From Christensenella sp. (lineage in GTDB: Bacteria > Bacillota > Clostridia > Christensenellales > CAG-917), in the NCBI GenBank assembly GCA_022009775.1, contig CP091723.1, forward strand, positions 1,302,001 through 1,366,000: DNA of 64,000 nt, given 5' to 3'. A model generated the notes under the pieces. That model was not told the DNA's origin. It did no database searches and saw nothing but the letters and a program-made list of their open reading frames with translations. The first letter of the stretch is position 1. Every line of letters starts with the position of its first letter. Shown piece by piece: positions 10,541 through 19,150 of the stretch. Made by a program: the position numbers and the translations under genes.

Positions 10541-10580
10541 AAAAGCCGAGCGGTATACAGTATCTCTCGGCTTTTAATAT
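10541..10580 (+). terminator. Terminator of the defence operon
   Basis: The arms AAAAGCCGAG and CTCGGCTTTT flank a 15-base loop, followed by an AT-rich tail. It lies 31 bp after the stop of the 1230-residue gene and would end the island transcript. Its right arm overlaps the stop codon of the convergent fragment gene. Confidence 0.7.
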
Positions 10581-10816
10581 AGTTCATAGTTGTCCGAATA
10601 CAGATTCGTATACGGCTTATTGTGTTTATCGGCATAAAGCAAGGCGTTGTATGCGCCGCCGAAGTGTGTTCGCACATAAGCGATAAGATGGTCTGAGTGG
10701 TTTATCATCCACTCGTTACGTTTTGAGATGGCGTATCGCAAGGGGGTGTTTTCAAGTTCGGGATAAAGAATCTCGTCATATTCTTTTTCAAGATACTCTC
10801 TTCCAATTAGCCGCAT
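10574..10816 (-). pseudogene. C-terminal fragment of a SLOG-fold (YpsA/DUF1273-like) protein
   Basis: Only 80 residues remain. The segment AISKRNEWMINHSDHLIAYV followed by an HFGGAYNALLYADKHNKP stretch matches the C-terminal half of SLOG-fold nucleotide-binding proteins, where a Rossmann-like domain ends with a glycine-rich GGA loop. Full-length relatives are roughly twice as long. Upstream on the same strand there is no continuing frame, so the 5' half is missing. I read this as a remnant of a mobile-element cargo gene rather than a functional protein. Confidence 0.55.
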
Positions 10817-10939
10817 TGGAGATCGTTTGAATTAGAGCAATTAAATGATTGCCATGTTAGCAGTATTACGTGTTGTATCTTTCAAACACACTGAGAATCA
10901 CTCTTCAAAATAGGACTTAAGGGTATACCTTTTGTGTTG

Positions 10940-11635
10940 TTAATGGCGATTTGGTATTTGCAAATATTTCTTGCAAAAACTGTTTTTCCTTCTCCAAATT
11001 GTCGTACGATTTACGTTAAGCAATTTGGCTATTTCAATATTGGATAGACCGGACATATAGGCGCAAAGAACATCATATTCGCCTTGCGTTAAATGCATTC
11101 TTTCGATGAGCGCGCCAACGTCGATATAATCGTTGTTGGATTCATCGTCGATAAAAGTTATGGTAGACGCTGTTGCGGCTTCGTCTATGGCAGTTGTGTG
11201 CATTAAATGGCGGGTATATTGCTTATTCAAATATCTGTCTACAAATCTGAAGCACGCTTGCTTAATAGGTATAACGCTTCCTCGAGCGGTTGTATAATTG
11301 TCGCCAAGTTTTTTGCCAATGTGTTCGCAAAGAAAAAGCGTTGCGGTTTGCGCTATGTCATATCCGTCCGAGTATTCGTCAAGAGAATCATTCGATTTGT
11401 TGCAATCCTGGATAAGCCCGTCATAAAGACGATATAAGTCCTTGCCCGAACGACACATAACGGTTCTTATAGTAAGCAACGCTATCAATTCGCCGATTTT
11501 CTTGATGTTGTCGGCGGCTATAACAACGTCATCGTCTAATATATACTGTCTTTTCGCAACGATTTTGACTTGTGCTTGATTGTCATCATAAATACTATTT
11601 GCATTTTGATTTTGAAGATTGATTTGAGATTTCAT
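10940..11635 (-). CDS. Sigma-like helix-turn-helix regulator of mobile-element type
   Basis: The 231-residue protein ends in a helix-turn-helix: LTQGEYDVLCAYMSGLSNIE followed by IAKLLNVNRTTIWRRK (about residues 180-220), similar to sigma region 4 or LuxR-type HTH. Mid-protein GYDIAQTATLFLCEHI resembles the DLVQE-type segment of sigma region 2. This combination is typical of the sigma-like regulators carried by Clostridial integrative elements, though no integrase or conjugation gene lies nearby in the window. GGAG sits 9 bp before ATG 11635. It is probably a leftover regulator of an element that entered at the neighbouring tRNA gene. Confidence 0.6.
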   Translation of the reverse strand: MKSQINLQNQNANSIYDDNQAQVKIVAKRQYILDDDVVIAADNIKKIGELIALLTIRTVMCRSGKDLYRLYDGLIQDCNKSNDSLDEYSDGYDIAQTATLFLCEHIGKKLGDNYTTARGSVIPIKQACFRFVDRYLNKQYTRHLMHTTAIDEAATASTITFIDDESNNDYIDVGALIERMHLTQGEYDVLCAYMSGLSNIEIAKLLNVNRTTIWRRKNSFCKKYLQIPNRH

Positions 11636-12129
11636 ATTGATATGCTCCGAGTTTTATTTGCCTTTTGGCAAACAAGACGGCGCAGCACCGAGAAAGCTCA
11701 AAAACATATCATTTCAAAGCACAATATGCCTATGTCAACGAATCGCATAAAAATGTTGTGTAAAAGCATATCAAAAATCCCTCGCGCACGCGCGTGAGCA
11801 CTTGTATCAAAGACTACGGCACGTCTAATCGTCACACTTGTATCAAGACTACGGCTCGTCTAACAGGCAAACGACTAAAAAGCATATAAAATGCGCATTA
11901 GATTGAGATAAATTTTGAAGCAATATTACAAGATTTTTATGCCGTTGACAAAGGCTTTTCTCTGTGCTAAACCGCCACGCTGAAAGGCAATAAAACTCGG
12001 TGCGATTGAGATAAACATAGAAAACTTTTATGTGCGCTTAAATTTGGATTGCACAACTTCAAAATATGAAAGATTGTGTTTTTTCGCTGAAAACAATAAA
12101 ATCATTGATATTTTGAGAAAAAAATTCCA
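11636..12129. other. AT-rich intergenic scar between the accessory block and tRNA-Ala
   Basis: I see no credible gene in about 490 bp. The stretch holds a short GC-rich hairpin (CGCGCACGCGCG near 11783), a two-copy direct repeat, and the 12-mer GATTGAGATAAA twice (near 11901 and 12004). Short frames that reach into the tRNA gene are artefacts of the tRNA sequence. Confidence 0.5.
11800..11863. repeat. Two-copy imperfect direct repeat, about 28 bp
   Basis: ACTTGTATCAAAGACTACGG at 11800 recurs as ACTTGTATCAAGACTACGG at 11836. Both copies continue into a C-(A/T)-CGTCTAA tail, with one base deleted in the second. The period is 36 bp. It may be a duplication at an element boundary or a binding site. 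Confidence 0.6.
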
Positions 12130-12169
12130 AGAAAATAAAAAACCAATCCGCCAGTGGTGCGGATTGGTA
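12130..12169 (-). terminator. Terminator of the tRNA-Ala gene
   Basis: On the minus strand ACCAATCCGC and GCGGATTGGT form a perfect 10-bp stem around a 7-base loop, followed by a T tract (TTTTTTATTTT). It starts 6 bp after the CCA end of the tRNA. Confidence 0.85.
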
Positions 12170-12174
12170 AAGTG

Positions 12175-12250
12175 TGGTGGAGACAAGGGGATTCGAACCC
12201 CTGGCCTTTTGAATGCCATTCAAACGCGCTACCAACTGCGCCATGCCCCC
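12175..12250 (-). tRNA. tRNA-Ala (anticodon GGC)
   Basis: The reverse complement folds as a complete 76-base tRNA with encoded CCA. The acceptor stem GGGGGCA pairs with TGTCTCC and includes the G3-U70 wobble pair that identifies alanine tRNAs. The anticodon arm TTTGA-ATGGCAT-TCAAA shows anticodon GGC, which reads GCC. The T arm AGGGG-TTCGAAT-CCCCT is normal. Its 3' end faces the accessory block at lower coordinates, the usual side for integration into a tRNA gene. Confidence 0.95.
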
Positions 12251-12466
12251 GTTGTAGTATTTAGATCGATGTTTAGGTTGCGGCAGTGAAATGCAACAAA
12301 CAATCTTGAAGACGAATGGATAAATCCGCTCGATTGCTTGAATATATTACATCATTTTTGAAAGATATACAAGCATTTTTCACGATTTTGCTTTGAGCGG
12401 TGAACATTTTTGACACAATTGTACATATTGTATGCTTAAAAAAGTTTTAAGAAATGGAATTTATGG

Positions 12467-12495
12467 TTGATTGTTGCGATAAAAGTTGATAGAAT
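12467..12495 (+). promoter_or_regulatory. Candidate promoter of the first GPH symporter
   Basis: TTGATT (12467-12472), a 17-bp spacer and TAGAAT (12490-12495) form a sigma-A type promoter 52 bp before the start codon. A second candidate with TTGACA at 12410 has only a 15-bp spacer to TATGCT. Confidence 0.45.
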
Positions 12496-12547
12496 AAATA
12501 CATAGTGTCGAAGTTTTGATGCTAAATAAAGGATATGTGGTGAAATT

Positions 12548-14476
12548 ATGAGTGAAAATTCCGCACCCGCAAAGGTCGGAGCAAAGCAAAAGATCAACGG
12601 CTTTGTTCACAAATTGTTCGGCTCGACTCCCGGCGACGGCGAGATGCAACCCAAAGAAGGCATAAGTTATTCTCTTTGCGGTTTTGGTCAGAACCTTATT
12701 TGCACGATCATCGGATCGTATCTAACCGTATTTATGACGGACGCAATCGGCTTCAATGCGTTGGCGGTGGCAATCCTTATGTTAGCCGCGCGCGTATACG
12801 ACGCACTCAACGACCCGATTATGGGGTCTATCGTTGACCGTACGCGTACGAAGTGGGGCAAATGCCGCCCGTACATGAAGTGGATGGCATTCCCAATTGC
12901 CGCAATGACGGCGATATGCTTCTTGCCGTGGTATCCAAACAACGACGGCGGTTTTGCGGCACTTTCCGTTATGTACATAATTTGGGGTATGGTATACACG
13001 GTTGCGGATGTTCCGTATTGGGGACTTTCAACCGCGATGAGCAACGATACGTATCGTCGCGGCAACTTGCTCACGATTGCTCGTTTGTTCTGCACGGCGG
13101 GCGCAGGTATCATCACCGTTTTCACCCCGATTATCACTCAGGCAATCACGGCAACCGACAATGCAACGGTCACCGCAATTCAAACCCTTATGAACACGAT
13201 GAACGGCTCGGAAGTCGTTGCAGGCAACACTGCGTTCTTCGATATGTTCAGGGGCATTGAAAACGTCGGCGCGTTCATTCAGTCTCAAGCGGACAAGTAT
13301 CAAGACGTACTTGCTCTCTTCCAAGGCGCAAACATCGACATCAATCAGAGCGGCGCGGCTCTTCTCGAATTGAAGGCAACGGCAAGCGCAAGCATGATGG
13401 GCGATTTGAGATGGACATACTTCATCATCGCAATCGTTTGTTGCGCTATCGCAATTCCGCTTTTCTTCCTTGGCTTCAAGAACACTAAAGAAAGAAATGT
13501 TACGACGGAAAATCCGCCTTCGCTTGCACACAACCTTAAATTGCTCTTCAAGAACAAACCGCTCATGCTCATCGTTTTGTCGGGTATCGGCGGTGCGGCA
13601 AGAATGTTGTTCACGTACACCGGCGGTCTCTACTTTGCAAAATACATAATGAACAGAGAGTCGATGTACGCTCTCTTCACGATGGCAATCGTGCCGGGCG
13701 GACTTATCGCGTCCTTGCTCGTGCCTTGGTGCACCAAGAAGTTCGGCAAAAAGAACACGTACATTTGGTCTCACATCATCGGCGGCGTGGCAATGCTCGT
13801 GGCGTTTATCGTTGGTATTGCGGCGGACCGCGGCAATTACACCAGCACCGCAACGACGGTTGTTCTTCTCATCGCACTCGTTATAGCGGGTATCCCGTCG
13901 GGCTTCGGCAACATCATCACTTATGCGATGATCGGAGACACTGTCGAATATCTCGAACTCAAGACCGGTGAAAGAGCCGAAGGTATTTGCTTTGCAATGC
14001 AAACGCTCATCAACAAAATCGGTATGGCAGTGGGCGCATTCGTGGGCGTTTTGGCATATTACATGGCCGGCGTCGAAGCAGGAAACGCAAGTGCGGTTAC
14101 ACCTGCCGGAAAAGACACGATGTGGTTCATGCTTGTCGGCATTGCGGCAATCAGTTTCTTCCTGACTGTCATCCCGCTCTTCTTCTATAAGTTCAACGAA
14201 AAGCAACAACAAGAAGCGGTTGCGGAAATCAAGAAGAGAAAGATTGCAAACGGCGAGCTCAGCCAAGACGAGATTGAGCTCGAAGCAGAAGACGGCGCAC
14301 CGCAAATGCTCTTCCCGAACGAAGACAGTCAAGCGGTTGCAGTTGACAAGAAAGACTGCGGATGCTGCAAAGATTGCACGGAAGAGTGTGACACGAAATG
14401 CGACGAAAACTGCGACGAGTGCGCACAAAACGTCAATGAAAGCGGCGAAGCCGAAGACAAAAAAGACGAAGAATAA
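12548..14476 (+). CDS. GPH-family (MelB-like) sugar:cation symporter with cysteine-rich tail
   Basis: This is a 642-residue major facilitator of the glycoside-pentoside-hexuronide family, which imports sugars with Na+ or H+. The family signature is clear at RVYDALNDPIMGSIVDR (about residues 82-98), followed by KCRPYM. Twelve membrane helices are expected. A loop of about 85 residues (about 195-280), predicted extracytoplasmic, is longer than usual. The oddity is the C terminus: residues 604-625 contain eight cysteines spaced C-x-CC-x2-C-x3-C-x3-C-x3-C-x2-C, then an acidic tail. A second symporter at 42.5 kb has the same tail. The tail should be cytoplasmic and could bind metal. The sugar cannot be inferred. 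It is a single-gene unit with its own terminator. Confidence 0.85.
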   Translation: MSENSAPAKVGAKQKINGFVHKLFGSTPGDGEMQPKEGISYSLCGFGQNLICTIIGSYLTVFMTDAIGFNALAVAILMLAARVYDALNDPIMGSIVDRTRTKWGKCRPYMKWMAFPIAAMTAICFLPWYPNNDGGFAALSVMYIIWGMVYTVADVPYWGLSTAMSNDTYRRGNLLTIARLFCTAGAGIITVFTPIITQAITATDNATVTAIQTLMNTMNGSEVVAGNTAFFDMFRGIENVGAFIQSQADKYQDVLALFQGANIDINQSGAALLELKATASASMMGDLRWTYFIIAIVCCAIAIPLFFLGFKNTKERNVTTENPPSLAHNLKLLFKNKPLMLIVLSGIGGAARMLFTYTGGLYFAKYIMNRESMYALFTMAIVPGGLIASLLVPWCTKKFGKKNTYIWSHIIGGVAMLVAFIVGIAADRGNYTSTATTVVLLIALVIAGIPSGFGNIITYAMIGDTVEYLELKTGERAEGICFAMQTLINKIGMAVGAFVGVLAYYMAGVEAGNASAVTPAGKDTMWFMLVGIAAISFFLTVIPLFFYKFNEKQQQEAVAEIKKRKIANGELSQDEIELEAEDGAPQMLFPNEDSQAVAVDKKDCGCCKDCTEECDTKCDENCDECAQNVNESGEAEDKKDEE

Positions 14477-14495
14477 AATCGTTTAAACAAATATA

Positions 14496-14526
14496 AAAAC
14501 GAGACGCAAACGCGTCTCGTTTTTAT
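14496..14526 (+). terminator. Terminator after the GPH symporter
   Basis: ACGAGACGC and GCGTCTCGT form a 9-bp stem with loop AAAC, extended by A/T pairs and followed by TTTTTAT, 20 bp after the stop codon. Confidence 0.85.
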
Positions 14527-14758
14527 ATTTCACGGCATTGCCAAACGTAAAAAAATAGTTTGTTTTTCAATTAATTTTATGTTTTTTGCGGAAAAAATAT
14601 TGAGATTGAGAAATATCACGTATAAATTTTTTGTGCTAAATACAACGTATTCGTTGTTTTTTCTTGATTTTATGCAAAAAAATAAGTGCTATATGCATAA
14701 AATCGCGTGGTATATTGATACATTTGTACTAATATCGGTTAAATTTGTTAACTACTTA

Positions 14759-14787
14759 TTGAAATCAAGCGTAATGTATGATAAAAT
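14759..14787 (+). promoter_or_regulatory. Promoter of the MarR gene, predicted to give a leaderless mRNA
   Basis: TTGAAA (14759-14764), 17 bp, TAAAAT (14782-14787). The ATG of the MarR gene begins 7 bp after the -10 box, where transcription should start, and there is no Shine-Dalgarno sequence. The preceding 230 bp after the terminator are AT-rich with no gene visible. Confidence 0.55.
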
Positions 14788-14793
14788 AATTTT

Positions 14794-15240
14794 ATGGATC
14801 TTAAAAATACAGCAAATTATTTTGTCGCATTTAGAAAACTTCTTCGCTCTTACACTGACTACCAAATGCGCGAATTGAAAGATTATGACTTGTCTCCGAA
14901 CGAGATCGTCGTTCTTTCAAGCATAGGTTCGGTCGGGCTTGCAAGCGAGATAGCGGAGAATGCGTGCGTATCGAAGGCACTCGTTTCGCGAAGCGTAAAG
15001 CAACTTAAAGACAAGGGGCTTATCACTGCAACCATTTCAACGGTTGACAAGAGAGAACAGACGCTCAGGCTCACCGACGAAGGCGAAAAAGTGGCGGAAC
15101 GTATCGCTGAAGCAAATCACAAATTTTATGTGGCGGCTTTCAAACGATTTGAAGACAACGAAAAACGCGTATTGCAAGCGTTGCTCGGTCTGATGCTTCA
15201 AAACCTTGAAAGCGAAGACGAATATGAAAATAGTCATTGA
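14794..15240 (+). CDS. MarR-family transcriptional regulator
   Basis: The 148-residue protein has the MarR winged-helix layout: a first helix pair, SPNEIVVLSSIGSVGLASEI, the recognition helix VSKALVSRSVKQLKDKGLI (about residues 67-85), and a wing with VDKREQTLRLTDEG. MarR proteins bind as dimers to palindromes near their own promoters and respond to small phenolic or oxidative ligands. There is no ribosome site, and the promoter spacing suggests a leaderless message. The last 17 bp overlap the start of the M28-like gene, so the pair is coupled and the regulator probably controls that neighbour. Confidence 0.85.
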   Translation: MDLKNTANYFVAFRKLLRSYTDYQMRELKDYDLSPNEIVVLSSIGSVGLASEIAENACVSKALVSRSVKQLKDKGLITATISTVDKREQTLRLTDEGEKVAERIAEANHKFYVAAFKRFEDNEKRVLQALLGLMLQNLESEDEYENSH

Positions 15241-16447
15241 TCAAAAACAGGAAGTTGCAAGACGTTCGGTTGAGAACATCAGAAACATCGCCGAGACTAT
15301 GGGCGAGCGCAACACGGGGAGCGAAGGGGAAAAACGCACGGCTGACTTTTTATACATCGAGACTTGAAAATGCGTGCGATTTTGTAAAAACCGAAAGTTT
15401 CGACGTCTATCCCGACGCGTATACGGGTTGGACGTACATCGTGGGTACGCTTTCTATACTTGCTTTGGTTTCTTATTTCTTTTCCGCAATGGTGTCCGTA
15501 TTGCTGGTTGCGATTGCACTCACGGTGTATATCGTGCAGTTTGTGTTGGGAAAAAGATTTCTTGATCCATTGTACAAAAAAGAAAAATCTCAGAACGTCA
15601 CGGCAATCAAAAAAGTCTGAACGCTCCCAAATGCAGAGTGTTTTTCGTCTCGTCCGTGGACGCAACGAAAGAATGGACTCTCATAAGACGTTTGGGCGGA
15701 ACTATGCTCACGGTCGTTTTGTGCGCTGTTTTCGTCGGTCTCGTATACCTGCTTGCAATTGACGTTGCACGCTGGATTATCGTGGGTGGTCTCGGTGCGA
15801 AAATCGCAAGCGGAGATATGCTCGTTGCCGGTTACGTTGCCATTGTGTTTGCTCCGTGTTGGCTTTCGTTGTTCTTTTTCGTGAATCATAGAAAGGTCAT
15901 AGAAGGTGCAAACGAAAATTTGAGCGGTTGTGAAACCGCCGTTGCAATCGTCGAAGAGATGAGTGCTAAAAACGTGACCGCAAACGATGTCGAAGTCGGC
16001 GTAATTCTCACGGGTGGCGAGCAATCGGGGCTTCGCGGCGCAAAAAGTTGGTGCGATATTCACGCAAAAGACTTTGCCGACGTGCCGACGTATTTCGTGC
16101 ATCTCGGAGTGCTTAAAGAGCCGAAATGCATTTGTATAAACGACAAGGAAAGATGCGGATTGATAAAAACGGACGAAAGTTTGGTCAATATGCTCGTCGA
16201 TTGCACAAATTCCGCAAACGTTAAATGCAAGAAATCAACGCTCGGCTTATTCGGAACGACGGACGCTTCGGTGTTTTCCGAATACGGATTGAAGAGTGCG
16301 AGTGTGACGGGATTTGACGGACGGAAGTGCCCCGAATATCTGCATACGAGATATGACACTGCGGACAATACGAGCGAGTTTTGCATAGCAAACACATTTG
16401 AAATATGTTGCGCGCTTGTCGAAAAACTCGACGTGGAACAAAACTGA
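15224..16447 (+). CDS. Membrane M28-peptidase-like protein, two compensating frameshifts
   Basis: Read as one gene of about 407 residues, the product starts at ATG 15224 inside the MarR gene. The N terminus with SVENIRNIAETMGERNTGSE is typical of M28 zinc peptidases, then come two pairs of membrane helices, and the C terminus has GGEQSGLRGAKSW and LHTRYDTADN. Three frames must be joined: an extra T in 15347-15351 and a missing A in 15609-15614 cancel out. Catalytic ligands look degraded: the usual GHxD is SSVD, the catalytic EE is EQ, and the third acidic ligand is absent, while the last His remains. It may be a non-catalytic family member. Both indels are in homopolymers and may be sequencing errors. 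Confidence 0.65.
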
Positions 16448-16470
16448 AACTAAAAACGACAAACAAATCG

Positions 16471-16497
16471 AAAAGCGGTGAAGCCGCTTTTCTTTTT
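16471..16497 (+). terminator. Terminator after the MarR/M28-like unit
   Basis: AAAAGCGG and CCGCTTTT form an 8-bp stem with a 5-base loop, followed by CTTTTT, 23 bp after the stop. Confidence 0.8.
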
Positions 16498-16561
16498 GTA
16501 ACATATAAGTGTTTTCGATTTTATTAGAAAAATATAAAGAAAATCGCAACGTAAATAATTC

Positions 16562-16590
16562 TTTCCAATCTCTTCGACGTATGATACAAT
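16562..16590 (+). promoter_or_regulatory. Candidate extended -10 promoter
   Basis: TGATACAAT (16582-16590) is an extended -10 element, with a weak -35 TTTCCA 17 bp upstream. It lies 62 bp before the next gene. Confidence 0.45.
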
Positions 16591-16652
16591 AGATATCGAA
16601 AAGCGAAGTCGGACGATAGCGACGTTGCTTTGAAAAAAAGGAGATTTAGAAA

Positions 16653-17561
16653 ATGAAAGTATTCAAAGGTATAATATTCTCGCTTATCGCGATAGTGCTC
16701 ATACTTGTGATTGCGTTTGCGGTGATCATCAATCTCACGCCCAGACAACTTGGTGTCGCAGACCTTAAAATCGAAGGGAAAACCGTCGAAGAAATGGGCA
16801 TTGCCGACATGAAAATCATCAATATCTACAAGAGCATAAAGTCGCTCTCCACGGCAAAGGAAGACAAGATTGTCACCAACAAGTTTGACGAAACCGCCGA
16901 AAAGGACAAGTCGCAAGACAATTTTTCGGGCAGTTCGCTTGAAAACAAGGACGATTATTCATCCATAATCGCCAATCCCGTGATTTATGACAAGAAAAAA
17001 ATCGTGGAATACGACGACGTGACTCTTGCATATATTTTCAACAATGCGGTGCAAAACGGCGCGAATTCAAGTTCCGACGCGGTTAAAGTTCTTAAAGACG
17101 CAAACGTTGTTGTCAAAGAAATCACGATCGGGGTTTCGGACGGAAAAGGCACTATGCGCATCGTGTCTATGGTTGAACTCGGGCAATACAAGAGCGATAT
17201 AGAAAACGCGCTCGGCGCGGCAAAAGCCCTTTTCAAAGTGCCCGAAAAAGTGTATATCGTCAGCGAAATTTCTTTCACGGTTGACGAAACGAACGGAAAA
17301 ATGATTTCGAAAAGCGAAAGCGTATGCGTCAACGGCAACAACGACGACCCGGTCACGAAAGCGATTTTGAACGTCATTGTCGGCAAAATAGACGGAGTGG
17401 ACAGCGTTGACGGTCTCAACGAAAAACTCGGCGAAGCGGTGAGCGCGGTGACATATAATCTCGGTGGTATCGGCGGCGTTGCGACGGACGAAGACAAATA
17501 CGTTTACGGAATAAGCGGAGTGAAAGACCATAAACTCAGTCTCGTAACGCACGTAAAATGA
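16653..17561 (+). CDS. Membrane-anchored extracytoplasmic protein, unknown family
   Basis: The 302-residue product has one N-terminal hydrophobic segment (about residues 6-28, GIIFSLIAIVLILVIAFAVI) without a lipobox cysteine, so it is probably an uncleaved signal anchor with the rest outside the cell. The ectodomain is rich in Lys, Asp and Ser and mixes beta-strand-like segments such as KVYIVSEISFTV with charged loops. I recognise no catalytic motif. AAGGAG lies 9 bp before ATG 16653. It may be co-transcribed with the FAD reductase 54 bp downstream, but no functional link is visible. Confidence 0.6.
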   Translation: MKVFKGIIFSLIAIVLILVIAFAVIINLTPRQLGVADLKIEGKTVEEMGIADMKIINIYKSIKSLSTAKEDKIVTNKFDETAEKDKSQDNFSGSSLENKDDYSSIIANPVIYDKKKIVEYDDVTLAYIFNNAVQNGANSSSDAVKVLKDANVVVKEITIGVSDGKGTMRIVSMVELGQYKSDIENALGAAKALFKVPEKVYIVSEISFTVDETNGKMISKSESVCVNGNNDDPVTKAILNVIVGKIDGVDSVDGLNEKLGEAVSAVTYNLGGIGGVATDEDKYVYGISGVKDHKLSLVTHVK

Positions 17562-17615
17562 GAAAAACAACAGGGATGTATCTCGCCCGGTGAGATATTT
17601 CAAAAAGGGATAATT

Positions 17616-18923
17616 ATGAAAATAGTATTTATCGGCGCAGGGATGGCTTCGCTCGTTGCAAGCGAAAGACTTGCAAGAGCGGGTTTTGACGTATCGGTTT
17701 ACGAAAAACAGACCTACGACACACTCTCGTACGACTGGCACGATGACGTAAATCGCGATGCTTTCGATATGTTCTCTCTTCCGCTTCCGAAAGAAGGAAC
17801 GTATTTTACGAAACGCAACTGGACGTTCGTTCCGCCGGCCGAGCGTATAGAAGTCAATCTCAATTTGCCAAAAGAGCAACTTGACTGGTCAACGGAAAGA
17901 AGATTGCTTGCACAGCAATACGTTGACAGAGCAAAGGAAGTCGTCGATTTTCACTTCGATGCAAAGGTTGACGCGCTTATCGTCGAAAGCGGCAAGGTGA
18001 AAGGAATCGTCGTCGGCGGAGAAAAAATATACGCCGACTTGGTGGTTGACAATTCGGGGGCACTGTCTCCGTTCAGAGCAATGCTTCCCGACGCCGCACA
18101 TATTACGAAAACGCCGAATGAGAACGAAATATTCGTTGCCTATCGCGCGTTCTACAAAAAAGCGGAAGGCGTTGAAGATCCCAAAAACACCAACAGGGCG
18201 TATCTCAAACATCTCGGAGAAGAAGGCATAAGTTGGAGCATAATCGACCCGGCAGGCACGGTCAACGTGCTTATAGGAAGAGCAGGCAAATTGCCAAAAG
18301 AGACGTTTAACAATGCATTATCCGCACTTAAACGCTCGAATCCGATAATCGGTGACGAAATCGTGCGTGGCGGAATCAACTGCGTTATCCCCATAAGATA
18401 CCCGCTCACAAGAATGGTTGCCGAAGGATACGTCGCAATCGGTGACGCGGCGTTTATGACGATTCCGATGATTGGAAGCGGAATCGAAAACTCTATGAAA
18501 GCGGCGTGTATTCTTGCCGATACGATTATAAAAAGCGGCTCGGCGGACAAGAAAGATCTTTGGAAATATCAGGTGGAATACTATCGTTTGCGCGGTGCGG
18601 ACCACGTGGGAGTGGACGTGCTCAAACGTTGGCTTCTCGGTGCAAAACCGTCGGACCTTGACTGGTTGTTTGAAAAGGGAGTCGTTGACGACGGCAATAT
18701 GGCGGCAGGCGCAACGGGCAGACTTATCGTGCTTTCGCCCAAAGATTTGGTGCAGAAAGTCGTGCGCGGATATACGAGACTTCCGCTTCTTCTCAAAATG
18801 AACTCCATGCTGATGCGCTCTAAAAAAGCCGCAAAAATCGCAAAGCGTATTCCGGAAGAGTACGACGAGAACAAGATTGCGAAGTGGGAAACGAAAATCG
18901 AAAAACTCGTTTATCACAAATGA
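17616..18923 (+). CDS. FAD-dependent oxidoreductase, geranylgeranyl-reductase-like
   Basis: The 435-residue flavoprotein starts with a Rossmann dinucleotide fold, IVFIGAGMASLVASERLA (about residues 3-20), followed by an acidic end of strand two, VYEK. The second FAD contact, YVAIGDAAFMTIPMIGSGIE (about 270-289), is the GD motif shared by the geranylgeranyl reductase and squalene epoxidase group. Mid-protein ADLVVDNSGALSPFR is the typical D-x-x-G segment. Such enzymes reduce isoprenoid double bonds or hydroxylate aromatics. The substrate here is unknown. AAGGG precedes the ATG. No isoprenoid genes are adjacent. Confidence 0.75.
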   Translation: MKIVFIGAGMASLVASERLARAGFDVSVYEKQTYDTLSYDWHDDVNRDAFDMFSLPLPKEGTYFTKRNWTFVPPAERIEVNLNLPKEQLDWSTERRLLAQQYVDRAKEVVDFHFDAKVDALIVESGKVKGIVVGGEKIYADLVVDNSGALSPFRAMLPDAAHITKTPNENEIFVAYRAFYKKAEGVEDPKNTNRAYLKHLGEEGISWSIIDPAGTVNVLIGRAGKLPKETFNNALSALKRSNPIIGDEIVRGGINCVIPIRYPLTRMVAEGYVAIGDAAFMTIPMIGSGIENSMKAACILADTIIKSGSADKKDLWKYQVEYYRLRGADHVGVDVLKRWLLGAKPSDLDWLFEKGVVDDGNMAAGATGRLIVLSPKDLVQKVVRGYTRLPLLLKMNSMLMRSKKAAKIAKRIPEEYDENKIAKWETKIEKLVYHK

Positions 18924-19003
18924 ATTGACAAAGCGTATCCGCAATCGTCTCCTAATTGTAAGACGTTGACGGATTTGCGCATAATATTATCGGTAGACAT
19001 TTC

Positions 19004-19036
19004 AAAAGTCCTTTGCTCGCAAAGGGCTTTTGCTTT
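19004..19036 (+). terminator. Terminator after the FAD oxidoreductase
   Basis: AAAAGTCCTTT and AAAGGGCTTTT form an 11-bp stem with one wobble and a 6-base loop, followed by GCTTTT. Confidence 0.7.
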
Positions 19037-19047
19037 TGAAAGAGTTA

Positions 19048-19076
19048 TTGCAATATTAAGACTATGGTGCTATAAT
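19048..19076 (+). promoter_or_regulatory. Promoter of the aminopeptidase P gene
   Basis: TTGCAA (19048-19053), 17 bp, then TGCTATAAT with a consensus -10 (19071-19076) and extended TGn. The 68-base leader carries a 7-bp hairpin, GCACGGT-CAG-ACCGTGC (19122-19138), just before the ribosome site. Confidence 0.7.
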
Positions 19077-19150
19077 ATTTGCGGAAACAATCGGCGGAAG
19101 CCGAACAACGAAATTATAAGGCACGGTCAGACCGTGCAAGTGGTGAGAAA

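Noticed and set aside
11800..11863. CRISPR array
   Set aside because: Only two imperfect copies with an 8-bp gap; no cas gene.
12028..12289. Three short frames across the tRNA region
   Set aside because: They translate tRNA-Ala and its terminator; peptides such as GVRIPLSPPHF are well-known tRNA shadows.
13028..14428. Long antisense frame opposite the first GPH symporter
   Set aside because: It mirrors a real gene, is rich in Arg, His and Cys without family motifs, and has no ribosome site.
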